Positions 47,719-56,985 of a stretch of 64,000 bases of DNA are shown in pieces. Positions within the stretch are counted from its first letter, which is position 1. Each line of letters begins with the position of its first letter. This stretch comes from Liolophura sinensis (lineage: Eukaryota; Mollusca; Polyplacophora; Chitonida; Chitonidae): contig NC_088298.1 in assembly GCF_032854445.1 (NCBI RefSeq), positions 21,043,295-21,107,294 on the forward strand. Reading direction: 5' to 3'. The notes below the pieces were generated by a model, which saw nothing but the letters and a program-made list of their open reading frames with translations, had not been told where the DNA came from and did not search any database. A program made the translations under genes and the position numbers.

Positions 47719-49082
47719 GTATGGAATTCAGAATAAACTTCAATCAAATATAAAAATGAATAAGCATATAGTACGTGGGACCACTTTTGTTTGTTCTCAA
47801 AATCACTGCTTAAGAGAGAACTTTACATTATTAATTATCTATTTCTTGCTCAAAGTAATGTTTTTAGATGAACTTGACCTAGATGGAACATAATCTCGGT
47901 TAATAAAAAACATGACAAAATACACTACTGATCAGAAATTTCTTTGTTTATTTGATTGGTGTTTTAAGCCGTACTGAAAAATTTTATATTCCCATAACTA
48001 CAGTGTATTTCTAGCATTTGTTTCTGGCAGATGAGACAAAATTATTTTTATAATTCTTTTTTCATGAATGGTCAACACCTAACACACTCATAGCATTAAT
48101 TATATTAGCCACAAGAACTAAGACAAGAGGGCGTGAAACAAACTATTATTATTAGAGACCTGAGGCTTAAGGGCACATCAGATAAAGTCTCAGTATGGAT
48201 CTACTACTCTCGCAAGCTCAACATCAAGTTATCGGCAGGAAAGCATGCAGGCAGTTTGATGGCTGCGCATACTGAACACTGATAAGATTCCGCCCCATAT
48301 TAGCTCCGTAGGCTCAGTACATACGCCACAGTTGAAATACCACCATTTCTTTTTGTGGTTTCACATAGATTCAAGTCACATACACATTGTAAGATTTAAA
48401 CGTTAATACTACGGCTCCATGTTTATGCTGATTGTTCTGCTGTATTGGATACTGTTATACATGGAACTATAAAACACATAAAAACTGTATAAAAGTCTCT
48501 ATAAACAAACTGTAAAACTACACAGTTGTCGGCAGCTTTAAGAACTATAGGTTGATCCTTTCGTTCGTTAAGGAGCCCCTTGTCATATGTTCATTGTAAA
48601 AATCTGATTCTTCCATGAAATGACGTCACTCCACCATATACAGCAACCACAATTTTAAAATTCCCATATATATGGACAATATACACCAAATGAGTGAAAA
48701 GGCTGGCAAAACAGGTGCATATATGCTCAACTATCTTGTCAACATTTCATTATGAGCTAAAAGTGTTTTAAAATTAGTATGTATAAGATGAACGGCGTAT
48801 CAATTGCAACGACAAAAAAATTACTCAGAATGAATGGGCATTTACTGACGTAAAGCGAACAACACGCTATTTTCGGGACAAAATGGACATGTTTTTTGGT
48901 ACATTACGGTAACCAAGGCTTTGGCTAGCACTGCAGACACAGACGTGTCGAACAACAACACCGCTATGTTTCCAGACGACCAATATGGGTGGTGAAAATT
49001 TCGGATCACCAGAGATTATTCGCTTATCAAATACAACGACAGTTGGTGCCATTAAAACGTGACACCTGACGAAATTGTGTAC

Positions 49083-49290
49083 ACTTACCTAGCACAATCC
49101 GGCCACTTGCTCCAAAGGCAACTCCATATCTTGTCAACAAGAACACAGTTGGCGACACGCTTCGCCTGTCATGTCCCTGTTCATTCCCGCGTACTGTGGA
49201 AAGTGCCCGGACCTTTAATGACCTTTGACATGAAAAGGAAATCTCTGAAGCATGTCGCGAATGCCAATGGCATTGGAAGATAAAATGAAC
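49083..49290 (-). CDS. Candidate coding exon, unidentified
   Basis: A minus-strand frame contains RRSVSPTVFLLTRYG and VAFGASGRIVL and runs into a GTAAGT donor near 49092. Upstream it is rich in Arg, Ser and Leu and could be a mitochondrial presequence. The start is uncertain: an ATG near 49290 keeps the frame, but closer ATGs are out of frame and stop early. Base composition is less AT-rich than around it. No family is recognised and no following exon was found. Confidence 0.25.
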
Positions 49291-49437
49291 ATAACTCATT
49301 GCAAAACCCGAAAAAAAAAAAAAAAAAAAGACGACGTACTGTAGCACGAGCATAAAAAGCCTTGAGAGAAACACACCCACATATATATTTGAAACATTAT
49401 TTTTTCTTAAAAGAAATTTTCCTATTGAACATTAAGA

Positions 49438-49493
49438 AGTGAGTAAGTACTTGGGGTTTAACGTCGTACTCAACAATTTTTCAGTCATATGAT
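49438..49493 (-). mobile_element. SINE family 2 stub, 56 bp, 14-bp target duplication
   Basis: ATTGAACATTAAGA lies on both sides (49424-49437; 49494-49507). Only the 3' end of the family is present (TTGGGGTTTAACGTCGTAC, AACAATTTTTCAGTCATATG). Confidence 0.88.
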
Positions 49494-49509
49494 ATTGAAC
49501 ATTAAGATC

Positions 49510-50065
49510 AGTAATGTACGGGAAAAAGGGTTTATGGGTCCATTTGTCAGGATATGTAAAAAAGCATCTGCCCCGTGAACAACACCCTGGTGTTTAAAAC
49601 ACATCGGCCTCATTAGGCCTGTGGCAACTATACAGAACCAGTCAGATTAGCGATTGTCAACAAAAGTTAATGAGATACGAATTTATTTATCTAGTATTAC
49701 GAATAGAGTAAACTCAACCAACAAGCATAGCTACAGCTATAATTATAAGGAATACTTATACTAGGTCTGTAGCTTTACAGGCCTAGTTTATCGTGCAGCT
49801 ATACATGTACGATAGGTGTACCCGTACCTATATATGTACATATACATAGGTGCAAATAAAAAAAAAAAGAAAAGAAAGAAAACCATCCTAATTTTCCAAA
49901 ATCCAGTTTCGAACCGCCGTTTTCATGAAGGGTATAGGTCCTACTGTGTCTTTTTATATGTGGACACATCGAAATTTTTTATTTTATTTCATTAAGGGGT
50001 GGGGTTCACAGAGAATTTGTAGGCTCTAGAACCGCGAAGATTCCATCGGGTTTTTCTCATACTAA

Positions 50066-50068
<3 letters not shown>
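49510..50068. other. No gene recognised
   Basis: AT-rich intergenic sequence. Confidence 0.5.

Positions 50069-50132
<64 letters not shown>
50069..50132. repeat. (TA)n microsatellite
   Basis: About 32 TA dinucleotides. Confidence 0.97.
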
Positions 50133-50133
<1 letters not shown>

Positions 50134-50542
50134 TTTAACACTTTAACAACATGTCGGAGAGCAGACTCGGGTCTGGCTTATATATAGGCAGGCTTAAAAT
50201 CAGAATTCTTTATTACGATTTTATACTATCCTGCTTTAAACAACAAATTATTCCACTAAGTGAAGAAGACATTTATTTTAGTTAGCAATGGGCCTTTCAT
50301 TTACTCAAGCGTGACTGTACCTTACATCAGCGTTATCAATAATGCAATGGTTCCTTATACTACATAAGCAATAGCGTTTTTTTTTTTTTTTTTTTTTAAA
50401 TTAGTTAGAGATTTAACTTGTACTGCAGAAATTTGGATTTGTACGTGGAAATAATTACAAGTGTAGACCAGGTGGAAATTCATGCCACCCCACTGTGATC
50501 TCATTGGAACAATTTTCATGTAAACTCTTACCGCACCGGTAA

Positions 50543-51985
50543 TCCCACTGTGCTGTCACTGGGGAGATTTTCATGAAATCCCACTGTGCTCTCACTGAGG
50601 AGATTTTCATGAAATCCCACTGTGCTCTCACTGGGGAGATTTTCATGAAATCCCACTGTGATCTAATTGGGGAGATTTTCATGAAATCCCACTGTGCTCT
50701 CATTGGGGAGATTTTCATGAAATCCCACTGTGTTATCACTGAGGAGATTTTCATGAAATCCCACTGTGCTCTCACTGGGGAGATTTTCATGAAATCCCAC
50801 TGTGCTCTCATTGGGGAGATTTTCATGAAATCCCACTGTGCTCTCACTGGGGAGATTTTCATGAAATCCCACTGTGCTCTCATTGGGGAGACTTTCATGA
50901 AATCCCACTGTGCTCTCACTGGGGAGATTTTCATGAAATCCCACTGTGCTCTCACTGGGGAGATTTTCATGAAATCCCACTGTGCTCTCATTGGGGAGAT
51001 TTTCATGAAATCCCACTGTGCTCTCATTGGGGAGTTTTTTTATGAAATCCCACTGTGCTCTCACTGGGGAGATTTTCATGAAATCCCACTGTGCTCTCAC
51101 TGGGGAGATTTTCATGAAATCCCACTGTGCTCTCATTGGGGATATTTTCATGAAATCCCACTGTGCTCTCATTGGGGAGACTTTCATGAAATCCCACTGT
51201 GCTCTCACTGGGGAGATTTTCATGAAATCCCACTGTGCTCTCACTGGGGAGATTTTCATGAAATCCCACTGTGCTCTCATTGGGGAGATTTTCATGAAAT
51301 CCCACTGTGCTCTCACTGGGGAGATTTTCATGAAATCCCACTGTGCTCTCACTGGGGAGATTTTCATGAAATCCCACTGTGCTCTCACTGGGGAGATTTT
51401 CATGAAATCCCACTGTGCTCTCACTGGGGAGATTTTCATGAAATCCCACTGTGCTCTCATTGGGGAGATTTTCATGAAATCCCACTGTGCTCTCACTGAG
51501 GAGATTTTCATGAAATCCCACTGTGCTCTCACTGGGGAGATTTTCATGAAATCCCACTGTGCTCTCATTGGGGAGATTTTCATGAAATCCCACTGTGCTC
51601 TCATTGGGGAGACTTTCATGAAATCCCACTGTGCTCTCATTGGGGAGACTTTCATGAAATCCCACTGTGATCTCACTGGGGAGATTTTCATGAAATCCCA
51701 CTGTGCTCTCACTGGGGAGATTTTCATGAAATCCCACTGTGCTCTCATTGGGGAGATTTTCATGAAATCCCACTGTGATCTCGCTGAGGAGATTTTCATA
51801 AAATCCCACTGTGATCTCATTGGGGAGATTTTCATGAAATCCCACTGTGCTCTCACTGGGGAGATTTTCATGAAATCCCACTGTGATCTCATTGGGGAGA
51901 TTTTCATGAAATCCCACTGTGCTCTCATTGGGGAGATTTTCATGAAATCCCACTGTGGAGATTTCCACTGAGGAGATTTTCATGA
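50543..51985. repeat. 36-bp minisatellite, about 39 copies, four of six frames open
   Basis: The unit is ATGAAATCCCACTGTGCT then CTCACTGGGGAGATTTTC. It reads MKSHCALTGEIF or EIPLCSHWGDFH on the plus strand and KISPVRAQWDFM or ENLPSESTVGFH on the minus strand. One +1 length change (GGGGAGTTTTTTTATG near 51031) shifts all frames. Positions in the unit vary in a few fixed ways (GCT/GAT, ACT/ATT, GAGATT/GAGACT). The long open frames follow from the multiple-of-three period. No conserved flank, splice site or domain supports translation. Confidence 0.95.
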
Positions 51986-52430
51986 AATCCCACGGCGATC
52001 TCATTGAAGGGATACTTTGGAATGCCACTATGATCTCAGTGAAGGAATTTCATAAATCCCACTGTGCTCTCATTGGAAGATTTTCATGCAATCTCACTGA
52101 GATCTCAGTGAAGAAATTTTGTATAATCACACTGTGAATTTCATGGAATCCCACTGTGATGATAGGAAGGATTGAATTGAATCCCACTATTGTGATCTCA
52201 ATGGAGCAATTTCCATGGAATCCCAGTGCAATCTCACTGCAGGAGTTATGATGGAATCGCAATGCGACCTCATTGGAGGGATTTCGTGGAGTCTACTATG
52301 ATCTCATTTTTAACGAATTTACTGGAATGCCACTGTAATATCATTGGAGGAATTTCATGAAATCTCACTATTATCTCACTAGAGGAAATTTATGGAATTC
52401 CACTAGGATTTAACTGGAGAAGAGACCTGG
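51986..52430. repeat. Decayed copies of the 36-bp repeat, right flank
   Basis: TGATCTCATTGGA, GGAATTTC and ATGGAATCCCAC recur at about 36-bp spacing with many changes, grading out of the clean array. Confidence 0.8.
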
Positions 52431-52824
52431 TACAGTAAGGCGGGAAATCGGCCCCAGAGAAGTACGATAATAAAGTGCAAATTTCAAAATCCCAGCACAA
52501 TTCTGCAAATTACCAAATCAGAAGTATAAAACTTGGTCGAAGCACCAATAAAAGTTATATGGCCATAAGCGAGAAGGTCGCTAAGTAATAACTCACCAAA
52601 AATGCACTTTAAATCAAAAACGCCAATTTTTCGTTGAAACAAGGCACTGTGTTTTTATTTACAGTATAAAGATCAATGCTAACAAGAAAAATATCTTTAC
52701 TCAAACTTTCATGTATGTATCAGTTCTACCTGCTATAAAAGTTTCGTTTTGGTCAACGTTTGTCTTCATATGTAAAACATAAACTTTTGTCATATTTTGG
52801 CAAGTTTAAGATCCGTATTTCTGC

Positions 52825-53215
52825 CATTGTATCTCAGTTATCCTCCATAGTATCTCAGTGATCCTCCATACTATCTCAGTGATCCTCCATAATATTTCAG
52901 GTATCCTCCATAGTATCTCAATGATCCTCCATAATATTTCAGTATCCTCCATAGTATCTCAGTGATCCTCCTTCGTATTTCAGGTATCCTCCATAGTATC
53001 TCAGTGATCCTCCTTCGTATTTCAGGTATCCTCCAAAGTATCTTAGTGATCCTCCATTGTGTTTCTGGTACCCTCTATGGTATCTCAGCTATCCTCCATA
53101 GTATCTCAGTGATCCTCCATTGTATTTCTGGTACCTCTATAGTATCTCAGTTATCCTCCACAGCATCTCAGTGATCCTCCGTAGTATCTCAGGTACCCTC
53201 AATAGTACGGTGGAC
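52825..53215. repeat. 20/40-bp minisatellite
   Basis: GTATCTCAGTGATCCTCCAT alternates with GTATTTCAGGTATCCTCCAT; about 18 units. Confidence 0.9.
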
Positions 53216-53219
53216 TAAC

Positions 53220-53830
53220 GAAGTCGCTGGTGAAAACATGCTGCATCTTGGGAAAGAGTTCGAATCTATTCGCCTCCTCTTTTTTTTTTTTAGAAACATA
53301 ATTTTGTGTGAGTAAAGATACAGGCCGTTTGGTGTTAAATAAGTGTTATCATGAATTAGAATGGATAAGCTATGGTATTACGTAACATTTGGCACCATAG
53401 CGAAATCATACGTGAACTCTGGTTGAAAGTACGTGATCCTGTTGGTAAATGTACAGTGACATTTGTTATATGTTTATTTAATAGACTGGCGCATAACTGT
53501 GTGCTCAAGGCTTTTTGAGAAGGAGATATCTGTGGTGCAGTGATTTTCACAACTCTACAGTGTATAATGCCCCCAAAAAATTATTTTAGTGTGACTGGAA
53601 CGGTCTACAAATTTTCCATTTTATCATCTATACATCGCTACAGTGTATGTTTGGAGCTTTTAAAGTCGCTTACTTGCCATATATCAGGAAAAGAAGAGTA
53701 AAACAGAATTGAAAAAAGGAGTAGGCTTGCGAATGTGTTATCAGCTGTCACTCACAGCTATTGCCTGTTTCACTACTTGAGGCGCACAGTTTCTTGCACT
53801 TGGCCCGATTTCCCCCTTATCATAACAGTT
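53220..53830. other. No gene recognised
   Basis: AT-rich intergenic sequence between two tandem repeat blocks. Confidence 0.5.
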
Positions 53831-53831
53831 C

Positions 53832-54240
53832 CTTTCATGGAATCACGCTGTGATTTCACCAGAGGAATTTCATGCAATCCCACTGTGATATCATTGGAAG
53901 AATTTCGTGGAATCCCATTCTGGTCACACTGGATGCATATAATGGAATCCCACTGTGATTTCACTAGAGGAATTTCATGCAATCCCACTGTGATCTCGTT
54001 CGAGGAATTTCATGCAAATCCCAGTGTGATCTCATTGGAGGAATTTTCATCGAATCCGACTGTGATCTCAATGCAATAATTTGATGGAATTACACTCTGA
54101 TCACACTGGATTGAAAAATTTCAAGGAATCCCACTTTGATCTCTTTGGAGGAATATTCATGCGTTCCCGCTGTGATCTTGAAATCACAGTGTGGAATCAC
54201 AAATGTGGACACTGTAATCTCAACTGAGCATTGTCTTCGC
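53832..54240. repeat. Second block of decayed 36-bp repeats
   Basis: GGAATCCCACTGTGATTTCA and GAGGAATTTCATGCAATCCC recur. It matches the decayed flank at 52.0-52.4 kb, 1.4 kb away. A few more copies lie at 54,555-54,660 (ACTGGAGGAATTTTACT). Confidence 0.8.
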
Positions 54241-54265
54241 ACTGTGATCTGTGTAGAGTAACAAT

Positions 54266-54515
54266 GTATTTATTTATTTGGAGTTGATTTTACGCCATAC
54301 TGAAGAGTATTTCACTATTCAACAGTGCCCTGCATTAAGGTGGAAGGATAGAGACTGGGGGAAACCCATGACCATCCGCAGGTTGCAACCAAATCTTCCC
54401 ATGTATGGCCAGGTAGGAAACCAGCACGAGCTGGCCTTGAACTCACAGCGTTGGTGAGGGGCTTCTGGATCATAGTGCTGTCATAGCATGCCAACCACTT
54501 GGCCATGCATTCTCC
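54266..54515 (-). mobile_element. SINE family 1, near full length, diverged
   Basis: TTTACGCCATACTGAAGAGT, CATGACCATCCGCAGGTTGC, CCTTGAACTCACAGCG and a decayed head. It lies inside the second decayed 36-bp block. Confidence 0.8.
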
Positions 54516-54732
54516 AAGCCACAATGTACCCTCACTTGGCCATTTCTCTTCACAGAACCACACTGGGATCTTCAATGATGAATTTTAAAAAATGACGTCA
54601 GTATCACACTGGAGGAATCTTACTGGAGGAATTTTACTGGAGGAATTTTACTATGTGGAATGAAACTTAAATCCCAGTTGAATGCACTCATATAGGATTC
54701 CTTCTTGACTCTCATTAAGTGATTTTCCTGAC

Positions 54733-55075
54733 TGAATGAATAAATGAATGCTTGGTAGTTTAACATCGTGTTTAGCAATTTTTCAGTCATATGATGACGG
54801 CGAGTCATTAGGTATGTGTACACATACTGTGTCTTCTTGTGCCAGGGCAAGTCCACGCTGCTAAAGTGCTGCCGTCACTGAAGTATCATGCCAAAGACAC
54901 CAGACATGACACCCCACCCCAGTCACATTATACTGACACCGGGCCAACCAGTCATCTTTCCTTGTTCTGCCTTCTCAGTGCTGAGCGTTAAGGAAGGCAG
55001 CAAAAAGTATCATTTTTGAAGTCTTTGATGTGACCCGACCCAGGTTTGATCCCTGGTCTCCTGACCTTTGATTTC
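54733..55075 (-). mobile_element. SINE family 2a, near full length
   Basis: TGAATGCTTGGTAGTTTAAC tail, GTGTCTTCTTGTGCCAGGGC body, and GGTTTGATCCCTGGTCTCC as the inverse of the B-box region. Confidence 0.8.
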
Positions 55076-55079
55076 CTCA

Positions 55080-55515
55080 CAGAAATCCCGCAGATGTTTT
55101 GCTGGGGGAATATAGACGAGTTTACATTATGATCTGATGGGTAGAATTAGCAGTAGAATGAACCTCCGTGAGGACCCAACCAAAGTCATTTACATGTAGG
55201 AAAATAGCACTAGTTCAGCCTCATTAAAGAAATTAAATAACTGACTCTCCTACAAGTCCTGGTTGGGTTTGGTAAAGAAAAAAAACCCCAAAACAACAAC
55301 AACAAAATTTTCACACATAATTTTCAATTTAGCACTTTTGTACAAAAAAGCAGTTGTCAATGATCAGTTACATCCAAATATCCAAATAATAATGTTAACG
55401 TACGTGTTACACTGCCACTGTGTAATTCTGCCATGCTTATCAATGAACACATATACTGTGATTGAACACATCTGGGACTAATGTAACTGTTCTATTAGTC
55501 CCAGATTACACGTAC
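55080..55515. other. No gene recognised
   Basis: Intergenic sequence downstream of COPS8. Confidence 0.5.
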
Positions 55516-55516
55516 A

Positions 55517-55700
55517 TACCACAGGTGACCATAAATTTTGTCCAAGACTAACTTTCCCATTTTGCTGATTCTGAGAGTTCTAATGGTTTTAGAAATGGGT
55601 TTTGAGGTTGCCTTGGAGCATGAAACCATTCCACTGTAAAAAGTTTCAGCACCAAAAAAACTTATTTGGTGACATTTATTTGACAAAATTTTTCAGGGTA
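55517..55700 (-). mobile_element. MITE family A copy, inverted, TA flanked
   Basis: TACCACAGGTGACCATAAAT at the left and AATTTTTCAGGGTA at the right. The interior is the reverse complement of the family (GTAAAAAGTTTCAGCACC). Confidence 0.7.
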
Positions 55701-55898
55701 TACGAAAATCCTTCAATATAACTTGTTTAACTCTAGAGACATTTTTCATTTTCCCTTTTTGCTGATTATTCCCAAAATCAAAAGAAGCCAGGTTTTGGGA
55801 TTTACAAACTGATGAACAAAATTTCAAAATGGAGTTATTTGTACAACAGAAGGACTATGGAGAAGAGCATGAAAATCAAAATTTATCATTTCTTTAAT

Positions 55899-56087
55899 GT
55901 ATTTATTTGATTGGTGTTTTACACCATACTCCAGAGTATACTTATGTGATGGCAGCCAGCATTATGGTGGGAGGAAACCGGACAGAGCCAGCGGGGAACC
56001 CACAACCATCCGCAGCTTGTTGCAAGACCTTTCCAGGTACGGCTGGATAGAAAGCCAGCATGAGTTGGACTTGAACTCACAGCGATC
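55899..56087 (-). mobile_element. SINE family 1, 5'-truncated
   Basis: TTGATTGGTGTTTTACACCA, GGTGGGAGGAAACCGGACAG, GAGTTGGACTTGAACTCACA. Confidence 0.85.
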
Positions 56088-56089
56088 AT

Positions 56090-56905
56090 CTGCTTAAAAT
56101 GATACCCTAAAACATTAAAGACGTTATACCGGAGATTTTGGGCAAAATAATCCATATTCTCAAATTTTCTCTATTCGGCAAGAATAGTTCAAATTACTGA
56201 CTTTCAGACTTGTACCTGTATTATTCGTAGGGTTAAAATGATTTAAAAGTTCGAAAAAGCTATAATACAACCTGCACCATGAATTTTCGGAGCGTCATTG
56301 CCAGTACTGAACGATAGAATGTGTACAGACGAGGTTGATACTTTGTGAAAGGCAATTTTATGGGCTATTCTACAAAAAATACCAAAAGTTAAATTGTTTC
56401 AAGCTGATGACTTTGTTTTACCCAAATCTCTGGTATAACCTCTTTAAGATGTTAATTCAGCTATCAGAATAATAGTCTGTCTTCCCACAGAATTCCTCTG
56501 TGTTAGTTTTCCATGCTTTTGGAAATCTTTTCTCAGTTTGGAGTTTCTAATGGCTAGTCTTCTTCACAGCCTGATGTTACAGCACACAGAGCTCCCCGAA
56601 CGCTAGCTGCTGCTATGTTGCTGACGTTCATTCCAAATATATCTGCTGTTGAAATGAGATTATGATGATATACTCTGCATTCAGAATCAGAATTTATGAC
56701 TGCTCATGGAGAAACACTCCACACATGAACGGCTAAAAATTCCACAGGTGATGCACTCCAATAACAAGTCACCAGTTCACAATGATGACATCTGATTTGT
56801 GTGACTTCAATTCAGAAGAGTTCTCCACCAATCTCCACAACAGTGCATAAATGGAACAATCCATAAATGGAACAGTCCAGTTAGACAGAAAACTTGGTTG
56901 ACCAA
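56090..56905 (-). other. COPS8 3' UTR and downstream flank
   Basis: No open frame of note. The 3' end of the transcript cannot be placed: no single AATAAA on the minus strand stands out. Confidence 0.4.
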
Positions 56906-56985
56906 TCAGTTTTCCAGGAATGAGACGTAGTCTGTCAGAACTCCTAGCTGTTGTTCATTGGGTAATGGTGGATCAGGGGGTGGAG
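56906..56985 (-). CDS. COPS8: COPS8 coding exon 7 and stop
   Basis: 80 bp, acceptor TTTTCATAG. It encodes [20 protein letters not shown], then VSFLEN and TGA. Exon 6 joins it in frame (G plus CT gives Ala). Confidence 0.94.

Noticed and set aside
50455-52028. Open frames of 190 to 426 codons on both strands
   Set aside because: They are readings of the 36-bp tandem array; four frames stay open at once because the period is a multiple of three.
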